Part shown: positions 22,901 to 33,801 of the stretch, in pieces
Layout of the letters: each line of letters opens with the position of its first letter
How positions within the stretch are numbered: the stretch's first letter is position 1
Assembly: GCF_037975245.1 (NCBI RefSeq)
Contig: NC_092580.1
Span: forward strand, 1,585,501 to 1,649,500
Reading direction: 5' to 3'
DNA length: 64,000 nt
DNA from: Apostichopus japonicus
Taxonomy: Eukaryota > Echinodermata > Holothuroidea > Aspidochirotida > Stichopodidae
Made by a program: the position numbers and the translations under genes
Notes under the pieces: generated by a model
Told to the model about the DNA's origin: nothing
Database searches by the model: none
What the model saw: the letters and a program-made list of their open reading frames with translations, nothing else

Positions 22901-25773
22901 TCCTCTCTAAATATGAAAGTCTCAATATCTGTCCCATCCATGTTTTGCAATGCCAAGCATCATATATTTACGGACTAATTGCACCCATTTCGACGGTGCT
23001 AAGTAAAACTCATTAAAGTGTTTTTAGGGAACTATCCAGTAGCTACTTGACCAGATACAGGTTAAAAACAATTAGTGAATTGCTACCAGGCACTCTACTG
23101 ATTGCAGGTTTGACTGCCAGTAGTCAATGTCTTTGGCCTATGAAAAAATGTATACCAAAGCTAAAAAGACTAAAACACAACCCACATGCTGTAAAATGCT
23201 TTTCCTTTACACGCTAACAGCAAAACAATGCTTAACAATGCTAGTGTGGTGCTCAGCTGTTCAAACCAGTGATCAGACAATTTTAAATGCAGAATAATTT
23301 CTTTTTTTAAGTCTTCAATATTTATAGAAAAACATTAACCAATCAGTTTACAACAAAATTTTGAAAAAGCAAAAACAGACAAAGAAATTTTCAACTACAT
23401 CAAGTGTCAAGTACATAAAATTAAACCAAAGAAAAAGAACAAGGAAATGTTTATCATTTTGAAGGGAAAATTGAAGGGAAAAAAAGGCTATCATTTTCCA
23501 ATTAAAGTGCTTCTGGTCTGAACATTGAAAGAGAAGCAAACCCAATCTGGAAGTTAAGACACATCAGTTGCAGTTCTGGTAATTATTGCATGGCACAGAA
23601 ATTCAGTCGTGTAAACTACATAAATTCTGGGAAGTTTTTCATATATCTTCATTTTTCTCAAACATTGCAATCATTTCTAACACTATTTTTTGCTTTCTCG
23701 TCACAGTGCCATCGGAGGATTAATTTTCACGGCCATTATGTTGTTGTGGGTGTATCAGGAGGGTTCAAAAGTTCAAACCCCTGTGAATTGAAAGACAGAG
23801 AGATGATAAAGAGACAAAAACAAGAAAACATTCATTTGATGGTAATATTACACCAAAAATTGTCTAACAGTTATCCAGGTGCCTGCTTACTTTACAATTT
23901 TCGTGGGACTAGACAGGGTATGGTCAAGTTTGTAGTCGCAGTTTCACACAGAAACTCACAGTGTCTTCTGAGATTGCTGTTAGTTGCTATGCAACATCAA
24001 GTTTGTCAAGTCTGTCTGAGTGACTTCAATGCACAAATGAGTGTACAAGTGCACAAATGAAGACCAAAAGAGAAAACAGCTTGTCTTCCTGATATTGAAA
24101 TTTTGTAATTAGTGAATCCAAGGCTTTCAGAAGAATTGGGCAACTGAAATGATTGATTAACAGTAATTTAACCAAACCTGTGGAGGAAGTTATCTTGGCA
24201 AGTTGAACGCATACAATCCAGCCGTGGCGGATCTCTAACACTTTTTAGCAGTAGAAAAATCAAGAAATATTACTCTTGAAATTAATTTGTCCCTCAAAAA
24301 AAAAGTGGTTTGACCGTTTTTTTGTTATCACTTTCCAGTGCAGACAAACAGCTGTGGAAATGGTTATAAAAACAATAATGCCTTTATGTACGTTGTGCGG
24401 CCTATTTAAGCAAAACAGTATGAGTTAAAAACAAACCAATAAATGTGCACTGTCAATAAAAATTTCCTGCATTCAAGCACTTCATTCAAGCAGCCCAAAT
24501 CTCAATACTTAAAGTGCTTTTGTTCATTTCTCTATTAAGGTTTCTTTTTGGTTTTGGTTCTGTATTCTTCCTCCTTTTATTTATCTGCACATTAACTGCT
24601 TTGCCTGTGCCTGCTCACATTTCAGGTTTTCATGTATTCCTTTTTTTCTATCTTTTTTTGGCATGCTTGCACTCACATTTACTTAATATTTTCAAACTTA
24701 TTATTCCAAATATTTGTTATAATGTTATATAATATGAATACAAAATCCAAAATTTGTGAATAATAACATTTTTTGGGGACAAATTCTGGTAATATTTCCC
24801 CTTCACATTGATTTTTTTTATTGGTTTGGGACGGGGTGGAGGATGGGAGATTGTTGGTCGTCAGAGGGGGCTGAAATGAGGGAGATGTCACGTCATATCA
24901 AGACATGTGGTCAGTGTTGTTCTGCATGACCTGCTTAATGTACAATGATCTCATCTTCCGGATGATTCGACCAATCAGCATTCACTCCAGGACCATGTAA
25001 AGTTGTCACATTTTGTGGCATTCTTTTCCTCTACTTCCTTGGATTCTTAAAAGCCATTGTTATTAAATGAGAAAAGCTTCTTTGAACTGTTGAGAGAAGA
25101 GTGAACAAACAAGAAATTTAAAAGGAGACTATGAAACAAAGAGATAGCAGGACAGCTGCCTTTAGTTAAAATTCGGTCAATAATTACTTCCTTCCTGGGT
25201 TTGGATAAACCGTTACAAGCTTTTGTCACTGGGTCCTGTCTTTCTTCCAACCTGTTGTTGACAAATTTACCTGTTTAGAGTTCCTCCTGTCAAGAGTTAC
25301 AAGTCTTACTTTTTATTGCTCTTTGCTATCATCTCAGTGAAGCTTGAACATATATGCAAGTGTAAAGTTGGTAGGAATTATTAAACCTATAATGCATTTA
25401 TCCATATAATTATTATTATGATGAACCTCTGCATGTACATTATATCAAAACTAACACTATCACATTTCTGCTTTCCATCTTGAGAGAGGGATGTATATTT
25501 GATAGTCTTTCTGCAATATTTTATGTCATATTTTCATGCCATGATGGCCGCCTTTATATATATATTACAAATGGAAGAAGTATGAGTTAATTAAATATTA
25601 AACACATATAACACAGCAGTATGAATTATATTATATTACACATTGAGAAAATTAAACTGACCAATGTGATGAATGGTTTCATCCTCTGCTGATTCTTGTC
25701 TTGGAAAAAGAGGGAGGTTTTTATTAATATGAATTAACAGCTCACACCTCGTCTTCCTTGATTTTGCCCTCAG
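19999..25773. other. Adducin intron, about 5.8 kb, no gene recognised
   Basis: The interval separates two phase-0 adducin exons. It is AT-rich with G and C homopolymer patches (for example near 20,690, 20,890, 21,240 and 22,480). The longest open frame, 156 residues at 23,590-24,060, has no recognisable domain and unremarkable codon texture, so I leave it as non-coding. Similar-looking short frames on both strands appear accidental. Confidence 0.6.
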
Positions 25774-25942
25774 CCAATCGATACGAGCCCTCAAGTCTAC
25801 GCCAAGTCTAAAGAACTTATCCAGAGGGAGTACCAAGACGAGGCTGTACTGTGAACGGCCTACACTCCCAATCCATTCACGTCGATGTCAGAGAGAGAAA
25901 TCCTTGATTACAAGAAAGAAATTGCGGACAAAACTGGTCAAG
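25774..25942 (+). pseudogene. add: Adducin exon with NPF block and an in-frame TGA
   Basis: The exon follows TTGCCCTCAG, is 169 bp, and goes from phase 0 to phase 1. It reads PIDTSPQVYAKSKELIQREY then QDEAVL, TGA, TAYTPNPFTSMSEREILDYK then KEIADKTGQ. Vertebrate adducins show a SKAIIEKEYQ block followed by PNPF-x-x-L-T-D-x-E-L-E-E-Y-x-x-E, so the homology is clear on both sides of the stop. The TGA is one C-to-T change from CGA (Arg). Borders and phase are otherwise perfect. Either the gene is recently dead or the base is a sequencing error. Confidence 0.82.
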
Positions 25943-26329
25943 GTTTGTTCATCTCATTTTACAAGTCCTGTAGATAATTTTTCTATCCAGGTTTTTTTTT
26001 TTTTTGGTGGTTTGGGGGGGGGAGTCCAGGGGGTGGGCATATTGGTCTGATATGAGGGCTCACTGACATGGCTAGGATCTCCAAGGAAAGGAATTGTCAT
26101 GAAAGACAGTTTTACACCCTACTTTAGATGTTATCAGTATAAGTCTGTCTGTTTCACTCTTCAAGGAGAGTGAGAAAACCCATCTCTGTACGTTTCCTCC
26201 TCCGCAACACAGATTTGAATCTCTCCTCAGCAGTTCCATTTCTGGCTTCAAGCATGCTACCCCCCTCCCCATCCTACCACATTAAATCCTGCTCCTACCC
26301 TCCCACTCCAATTCTATTTAACTCCGCTA

Positions 26330-26354
26330 TCATCCCAACCCCCCCCCCCCCCCA
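26330..26354. repeat. C-homopolymer and (ATC)n microsatellites in an adducin intron
   Basis: A run of C residues lies at about 26,340-26,353, and an (ATC)n run of seven to eight units at about 26,470-26,492. These are simple low-complexity sequences in the intron between the NPF exon and the acidic tail exon. Confidence 0.8.
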
Positions 26355-26551
26355 CCACCACTGCTACCTACTTACACCATCACCCTAATACCCTGCTTGT
26401 AGGCTGAATTAGTATGGTCTGTCGTCACACCTCTGGAGGGTGGTGTTGACCCGCTCTCAGTCGATGGATTACATCATCATCATCATCATCATCTCTCACT
26501 CATAGATCTACTTTTCTCTCCTCTTCCAGATGTGAAGATGTCCTCTTCAAG

Positions 26552-26680
26552 ATGTGAAGGAGATTGAGCTGATCGTGCAAGCCGAGGAGACTGAAATTAA
26601 AGAAACCAAGGAGGAGAGTGAGGATGGAGAGAAGATCAGAACACAGAAAATTACAACTAAGACTGTGACCATTCATGGAG
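26552..26680 (+). CDS. add: Adducin acidic tail exon with duplicated acceptor
   Basis: Starting after CCTCTTCAAG, this 129-bp exon enters in phase 1 and leaves in phase 1 at GGAG/GTAATAG. It reads DVKEIELIVQAEETEIKETK then EESEDGEKIRTQK. Adducin tails are acidic, low-complexity and poorly conserved at this place, so the identity rests on position, strand and phase. A second acceptor, CTCTTCCAG at 26,529, precedes a near-copy of the first bases; using it gives an in-frame TGA after SSSRCEGD, so only the downstream AG preserves the reading frame. Confidence 0.6.
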
Positions 26681-27048
26681 GTAATAGTCTGCTAGAGCAT
26701 ACCACTTACTGGTAGAGAGAGAGAGATGGAAGGTCGTTGTCATTCCTCCTGTTCCAGACACGGCTACATAACCTAGCTGTGAATTGTGATCTTACAATTC
26801 ATTTTAGTCCTGTATTCTCCAGCTTCCTCTCTCTTAACCTAGCACAACCCTCTTAAAACTTAAAATAAGTTGGCTATAGTATGTATGTGTGTGTGTGTAT
26901 ATGTATGCACAGGTAAGCCATGAGAGACCATACTATGGTCCACTCAATACATCACATGCATAAATAGGTGCGTTTCTGTTGGGTTTGAATTTAAATTATG
27001 ATCTCGTCAATGTCACTCTCTCTGTCTCTCTCTTCACAACTCTTTCAG

Positions 27049-27101
27049 ATCAACCTGGGACAGTAGATACGACCACAGTCAGTATCCTGAAGGGCAAGTA
27101 G
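27049..27101 (+). CDS. add: Adducin terminal exon (candidate)
   Basis: After CAACTCTTTCAG, phase 1 continues as DQPGTVDTTTVSILKGK and then TAG at 27,099-27,101. The acceptor is strong and phase agrees with the preceding exon. If this is the real end, the protein lacks the Lys-rich MARCKS-related C-terminus typical of adducins. A Lys-rich candidate lies just downstream in another frame. Confidence 0.5.
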
Positions 27102-27150
27102 GTAGACAACGATGACAAGGCACCCCCCCTACCCCAAGGGCAGTCAGAGC

Positions 27151-27249
27151 ATGGAAGGTTCCCCCTTGAAGGACTTTCCCTTCTTGCCGACCAAGAAGAA
27201 GAAGTTTTTTTCTCTCTTTGCAAGTACTGTGTTTGTAGACGCATTATAA
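27151..27249 (+). pseudogene. Candidate remnant of an adducin MARCKS-like tail
   Basis: An open frame of 32 codons reads MEGSPLKDFPFLPTKKKKFF then SLFAS. Adducin C-termini end with a Ser/Pro stretch followed by poly-Lys and a Phe-containing segment that binds calmodulin and is phosphorylated by protein kinase C. GSPLK ... TKKKKFFSLF resembles this in order and composition. It is in a different frame from the preceding exon and no splice acceptor is evident just upstream, so a frameshift or an unseen junction is needed. The resemblance is short and could be accidental. Confidence 0.3.
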
Positions 27250-30200
27250 CAGCTACATGTAAGTCAAGTATATGCCTACTCCGTGATGCGAGAAGCTTCT
27301 CTCGAGTGTCCATGGTGACAGGAAGTAGTCAGGGCAGAGGTCAACGGTATAAAAATGTCCAGATTTTTTGGGGCCAGTTTTTTTGTTTTTTGTTGTTGTT
27401 GGCTTCGATTATATAAGTTTATTGGGTTGTTGTTAAATAGTGAAATTAACTCTAGACTGTATCAGAATTTGTTCCAGGGGAAAGTTTTCTCCCTCTCTTT
27501 ATTATTTTTCCCCCCCTTTTCTCTTAAATTTTAGGCTAACAGGATTGTAGAGCGTACACGGTCTATTTACTCCAGTCGCATAATGTAACTTTTTAGTATA
27601 GTACATATCATGTATTTGTCGGAACAGATTTTAAGCATTGGAGTCATATCACTTTCCTCGGTTAGTATTTTGTGTAGATATGTATGAGAGTGGCGCACAT
27701 AAAGGCCCCTTCCTTCTTGCATGCCCCGGTTTCCGTAACCGGACCATGTGTCGGTTCGGTTTGTGTATTTCCCTGAAATGTTATTCTCATTTGTATTTTT
27801 TTCTTTTAAACCTGTCTAAATGTTTGCATGTTGTGAAGAGAAAGTTTGTCTTTTGTTTCTGTTTCGAGGCCAGGTCACAGTGATAGAAATCATGATAACT
27901 ACAGCTCTTTGATATATACAAACTGCCTTTACGATCGAGGAAAAGCCACTCATTCGTAATCTTATTACATTGGAGCACAAACGACACTTTTTATACATAC
28001 TTTTATTAATTTTAGTTCTTGAACTTCAAAACTCCAGCCAAGATTGAAACCACATTAGAACTGCTGTAGTGAGAGTAGACATTGAAAATCGCTTTGCCAA
28101 AATATTTCTGTATATTCAATAAGGAACACTATGAATCTGCCTGTTAGGTGTGCATTTGCTCTCATATAAACACATTGTGTTATGTACACTTCATAGGAAT
28201 GCTTCATTTTGTTTCCATATTTGAAGGATAGCTTTTTTTCCTTCCTCTTTTTTTTTCTATTGGCTTTGGATTCAGACCTTCTTAAAATTTAGTTGTAGGT
28301 GTACCTTAGTAAGCGCAATTTTAATGGTATCGAAAACAAAACAAAAAAAACGTAATTATCATATAGGTCTTTTGATTTTCTCAGGTTTAACAAAAGAAAG
28401 AAAATGGGGAATATTTCAGTAACAGCATCTGGTCAACAGAGGCCGATCTGTATGGAATGTGGTTTGTTTAGTAGTGTAGCGGAGCATGAATAAAACAATT
28501 AACCTTGTTGAATGGATGAAGAATGAATGGGCTTTGTGAAACCTAGTATTTTGTAATGAAAGAAAGAAGGAAACACACATTTCAAAGGGTATTTTGTTTT
28601 TCAAATATCACTGCATGTTGAATTTTTTTTCCTATTTTCCCTTGGATATGAGATGTAATCTTCATTTGTACAACAAAGCCAAGCTTAAAACCAATCTTTT
28701 CTGTTTTTTCTTAATTCATAATAATTAAATGGCTAGACATGTAGAAATAATGAATATATTACTCATTCCTTGTGTTATTAGGTTACGTCTTGGATGCATG
28801 TATTCATGTTTAAAGTATTTCATTACGACTTGTATTCTCAATTATTGACATTACTAAGATAGTTCTTCAATGTTGTTTCGTCTATGTTATTTATATCGAA
28901 ATATTAAACTGTGTTCGGTTTTTTTAAAGTTTTTACACAGAAAAAGCAGTGAAATACGGCGACCGGTTGTTAAAGTATGAAGTCTGTTAGCCCGCTGTTG
29001 ACTCGTTATTTGTATCTAGTCTTGATCTTGATTTATGAAAGGTGTAGCTATGATGATGATGCAGAATAATATTTGCCTGTAAACTTCAAATGCATTTCAC
29101 AAGTTTCAAAAGCCAGCATGGGGAGGTGTGAACAAACCTGTAGTTATGCATGCTGTGATTGGATAATAAGGGAATAGCTATCTTCAGACCACGAGGAAGT
29201 GTATCCCTGTGTACCTCTGGGCGGGTTCATTCAACAACTTCCTTGGTATTTTGCCTATTTTTGAGGTTACCATGGTGATGTGGTTGCAATTACTCATTCT
29301 GCAGCCATTGTGTGTATGTCGGGGTGGTGCCTTATTAAGAGATTTGTAACAATAGCAGAGGTTGAAGGGAAATATTAGAAAAAGAAATAGGCAGTATTTA
29401 TAGAAAAGTTTGGATCAACTGATGTTCATTACAGGTGTACTGAAACTAATAGCACAATGAATAATTATGTCATATATCAAAATTAGCATGATTCCTATGC
29501 CTGATTTTCCATGTTGTTGTCATGTGAGCGTTCGTGTTTAAAGTGGAGGGTTTTGCAGTCACCATGGCAACCGATACCCCACAGATTGTATAGTTCATGC
29601 ATGTAGTTAGCCCAACTACAATTTTGGAAAAATAGATTCTTTGCACAGAAATATAAAAAAAAAGAATGGAAACAACAAATTTGGGAAGGTGAGGTGAGGT
29701 ATAACTGCAAGGCTGTAAAATGATACAAAGTTCACAAAAAGTTAAAAATTGAGATAAAAAGTTGAATGTATATCCTGTATGGTAGTTAATTAGTGTTATG
29801 TAACCAAATTTGAATATTAATATAACAAAACCTATAAATGGGTTATAGGAAAGTGAATGATGACGGTCAGAAACGCTGTAAAGAAATTGCCATGGTATTA
29901 ATCGTGACGTTGTATTTGTACGGCAAGATCACCCAGGTCGATCTGAAGTTTCTTCTTTTTTTTTTTCCAGATAAGAGGTTCTGTTTTGTGAAGTGTTTGG
30001 TTGGTTTGAAGAGAAGACTTCTGATCGACTCTTAACCCCAGTCAGGGGAGTGACAGGGTCTTCTCTTTTTCAATATTGATAGTTTTCGGACAAAATTTAC
30101 TGTTACCCTAACCTTTCTAAACTCGGTATTAATTTTCAATCAAAAATGGTGGGGCGGGGGGGGGGGGGGTAATATCGTGATCCGCAAGAGGTGGAAAAAT

Positions 30201-30680
30201 AAACAGGCATTCCTGAAATTCCTTTTCTTTCCGTGTTTATTTCTTGTCTGTCTCTCTCTCTCTCTTATTTCTAGTGTGTAGAAGAAAAAACAGAGAGTGA
30301 TTTGAGAACTTGTCTGGTCCTTACAAATGGAACTGGAAGTTGACCTCGCTTAACATACCCACACATACATAATATAACAGGATGTTATGAATAATCTGAC
30401 AGACTAGTTTGCCAACAAAATTGTTTTGACAAGACAGGATGATATTGCAGTCGATATGAAAGGTAGATATTTCTCAAAAATCGTTTTGCCCTTTGAAAGG
30501 CCTTGTAACTAAAGCAATAGGTCTACTACACCCTTTTAAGCCAATTGAAACATTCTGTAATGTGTTTTGTAATGCATAATACAACCCAGCCCACCCCCAC
30601 CCTTTCCTCCCCAACTTTCAGTAGAACAATTTTGTCAAAACTTAGAACCTTATAAACCATAAAAAATCAAGATGACAAAC
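27250..30680. other. Possible adducin 3' region, no gene recognised
   Basis: The sequence is AT-rich with T-runs, several AATAAA-like motifs, and only short accidental open frames on both strands. It could include the 3' untranslated region of the adducin transcript. I see no protein similarity. A G homopolymer lies near 30,150-30,168 and a (CT)n run near 30,248-30,265. Confidence 0.45.
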
Positions 30681-32040
30681 AATGGTTTGATTTGACAGCT
30701 TTGAAATCACGTATCACTGGCAAGATGCGTCGAGCTCACTCGTACGACAAAGTCGATAAATGTGTATCTTTTCTGGTAGTTCGCGACACGCTGATTACGA
30801 CTCTGATGTTTATTTTGGAATTGGGTATTGTGTGGGGGCAAAAAACCTGATTTGATTTTTTCCCAAAACTGACCCAAAATCGGTTTCGCCAAATGACGTA
30901 ACATGGAGTAATCGATGCTCAGGAGCCCAAATCTGCAACTCCCAGTTCCATATCTGCTTCCGTTCGGGGGATACGTGGTCCCAAAGGACCCGCTAGAAAT
31001 ACGTGATCCCTATAAGTGCACAAATTGGAAAACCCCCTCTTTTCAGCCCCTCTTTTGTCCTCTCTGAAACACCCATCGACATTAAAATTAGACGTGGAGT
31101 AGAAGACACCCTTGTCTTTGTTATACACTAATTTCGTGTAATTATCTGACCGGGAAAGGCTTTTTGTCTATAGATTTCTATTTTTTTCATAAATCATAAT
31201 TCAGTCCCCCCCCCCCCGCACGCCCCCACACAACACCCAATTACAAAATATACTTCAGATTCGTAATCAGCGTGTCGCGAACTACCAGAAAAGATACACA
31301 TTTATCGCCTTTGCGACAACAAGTTTTTTCACCTATAAAAACCGTAATGGGTACGTACCCCTTGCAGTTTTTGCCAAAACTGACCCATTTATTCATAAAT
31401 GTCAAGATAAAACTCAAAATGACAAACAAAGGTTTGATTTGACTGCTTTGAAATCACGTATCACTGGCAAGATGCGTCGAGCGCTCTCTTATGAAACTTC
31501 TTTCGCTCAGTTATGCAACAGAACAATAGAACAAAAGAAAAACTTTTAGGGGCAACAAAAGATTTTAAACCTTTGTTCGTCGTAAAAGTTTTTCGGTCTT
31601 ATTTTTGCAAGTTTGAGGTGCAAAAATTTGTTGTCGCAAAATCGATAAATGTGTATCTTTTCTGGTAGTTCGCGACACGCTGATTACGAATCTGAAGTTT
31701 ATTTTGGAATTGGGTACCAAGAAGAGGTACTTTTTTAACTTTTCAGACAAAAAACCTATTTTTGGCGCAAATAAAAATTGCCCAAAATTGCCCCCAAATC
31801 GATTTAGCCCTTTGAAATCACGTATAAAAGATCAAAATGCGTCGAGCGTCCTCTTGCGGCCTCGTTTTTGGTCAGTTTTCAACTTCAGAGGAACAATAGG
31901 AGAGCGAAAAACTTTTAGGTCGAACAAAGGTTTTGAAATCTTTTGTTCCCCCTAAAAGTTTTTCGCGTTCCCATTGTTCCTCTGAAGTTGAAAACTGACC
32001 AAAAACAAGGCCGCAAGAGGGCGCTCGACGCATTTTGATT
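30680..32040. repeat. Cluster of related fold-back elements
   Basis: Three copies of a block containing GATAAATGTGTATCTTTTCT then GGTAGTTCGCGACACGCTGA occur at about 30,753-30,800 (+), 31,258-31,305 (-) and 31,643-31,690 (+). Three copies of a TTTGAAATCACGTAT ... GCGTCGAGC block lie at about 30,703-30,735, 31,448-31,480 and 31,810-31,848. The cluster ends with an almost perfect palindrome at 31,831-32,039: arms of about 90 bases from ATCAAAATGCGTCGAGCG to its complement, around a loop of about 30 bases. A smaller inverted pair around AAAACTTTTAGG lies at 31,530-31,600. No transposase is present, so these are non-autonomous. Confidence 0.88.
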
Positions 32041-32069
32041 TTTTTTTATCTTTTCCTTGCTAAAGTTGA

Positions 32070-32520
32070 AATATTAGAAACGAGTCACATTTCTTAACAG
32101 TTGCTATGGCGCAGTGGTTAGCGCTCTGGACTGATTAGCACTCGATCATGAGTTCCAACACAAGTTAAGGCAGTTTTCCTTTTACTATTCTTATACCTCT
32201 TTCCTGCCATTATGAACGTTAAATATTAGAAACGAGCAGTAAATCTCAACAGTTACAGTGGCGCAGTTGGTAGTGCCTGTACCTGGAGAGCAAGACCAAC
32301 TCCTTGTCTAGGGTTCAAACCCCAGTGAAGGCAGTTTTCCTTTTACTATTCTTATACCTCTTTCCTTCCATTATGAACCTTAAATATTAGAAACGAGCAT
32401 TATTTCTCAACAGTTGCTGTGGCGCAGTGGTTAGTGCTCTGGACTAAGAGAGACAGACATCACACTGTCATGAGTTCAAAACCCAACCAGAGTCTTTTAG
32501 TTTTCTGTTCTTTGGAGCAG
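32070..32520 (+). repeat. Three tandem tRNA-derived SINE-like units
   Basis: Units start with AATATTAGAAACGAG at about 32,070, 32,222 and 32,384. Each carries an A-box-like TGGCGCAGTGGTTAGCGC or TGGCGCAGTTGGTAGTGCC, and unit 2 has a clear B box in GGGTTCAAACCCC at about 32,309-32,322; units 1 and 3 have weaker forms (GAGTTCCAACAC, GAGTTCAAAACCC). The first two share a trailer containing GCAGTTTTCCTTTTACTATT. The A and B boxes are the internal RNA polymerase III promoter of tRNA genes and tRNA-derived SINEs. The acceptor-stem pairing of a functional tRNA is not evident. Confidence 0.75.
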
Positions 32521-32567
32521 GTGGAAGTATAAAGGTAAGAAACGAAGGTTACTTTATTGGGAACCAA

Positions 32568-32765
32568 AATGGTGTAATCGGTTGTTCCATCTGCAATAAT
32601 ACTGAGCAGCATGGGTTCAAGCCCCGGTTGGGCCGGTGAATTCTGTAATTCCCGACAAGGCTACCAAGCGGCACCCGAGTTGGCTGCCCCCCTCCTCGAC
32701 AAGGTTTCCAAGCGGGTGAGGCGAGCAGGCAACCACCCCCCTCCCTGACAAGGTTCAGTGGAGGT
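32568..32765 (+). repeat. Fourth tRNA-like head with diverged tail
   Basis: A further B-box-like ATGGGTTCAAGCCCCGG lies at 32,609-32,625 about 40 bases after GTGTAATCGGTTG, which could be a diverged A box. The following sequence has two copies of CGACAAGG-TTxCxAAGCGG. It probably belongs to another SINE type, and no tRNA fold was verified. Confidence 0.4.
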
Positions 32766-33801
32766 GTATATATTTTACAAACAACCAGATCTTTAAATAT
32801 TGGAAATGCATCCTAAGGTAGCTGATAGACAAAAAAAAAGTAGGCATCACAACGTCCCTGGTTCAATTTCAACTCATGCTCTTCTTTTTTATTCTTCCAG
32901 TGAAAGCACAAGTTAAAAAAAACTCACCATACATTTTTCACATTTTCTCAGTTTGCAGCTTACAAGTAAAAAACAACCAAAACTTGCAAATAAACAAACT
33001 GTGTCCACTTAGTGACAACAAAATAGTGCATCTATATCAAACCCCCCAAAGAGAGGAGTTTAAGCATTCTCTAGACAGGGGGCAAAGAATTGTGATTTTC
33101 TTGCCATATAATTTGCACAAAATCCCACTTGACTATCTGACTGATGTAGAGTCAAGTGAGTTAACATTTGTTCAAGAATTAAGTGAGAACCAGACATGAT
33201 CAGACAATTCAAACTCCCTACACCACAAAACATGTACTAACTCACTCTTTGGACATCAACCTATTCAGTCACTGATAACGTTTTTACAGTACATAAGTTT
33301 TATGGCTAAAAATGGTTTAAAATCCAGAAAGAACAGTCTTCCTTTTATGTGAAATATAGACCCATAGATGTTGAATATGTATGAGCAAATAGACATTACC
33401 TTTTACCTTTTTTGAGTTAGCAAATCAGCTCTGCCACCAACCTACTCCTTCAATACACTGAAATATTTTCAAAACCAAAGCCATCTAGTATATATAGACT
33501 ACACAGAAGAAGGCAACTTTTCAGACAGCCTGTTTACCCCCTTTGGACTCAACTAGTGACAACTGCCGGGGATCACTTAATAATAACAATAATAATATAA
33601 AGCATTTATATAGCGCCTAACATCACAAAGGCCACTAAGCGCTTTACAGTAAAAGGTGAAACAGAAAAATGCAAAACTACAAAACTGCAAAATATCAAAC
33701 AACGAATAAAAACACTAAAAAACACCTAAAAGAACAGGAGATACAAATAGACATGGTAAAAAGGCAGATAAAGGTATAAGAAAGTTAAAGTATGGAAAAA
33801 G

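Noticed and set aside
23590-24060. 156-codon open frame on the plus strand
   Set aside because: No recognisable domain or motif, hydrophobic and low-complexity patches alternate, and it lies within a clear adducin intron. Length is not remarkable for a 64-kb AT-rich window.
32070-32520. Functional tRNA genes
   Set aside because: A and B boxes are present, but a paired acceptor stem and standard anticodon arm could not be drawn. The tandem shared trailers fit SINE-like units better.
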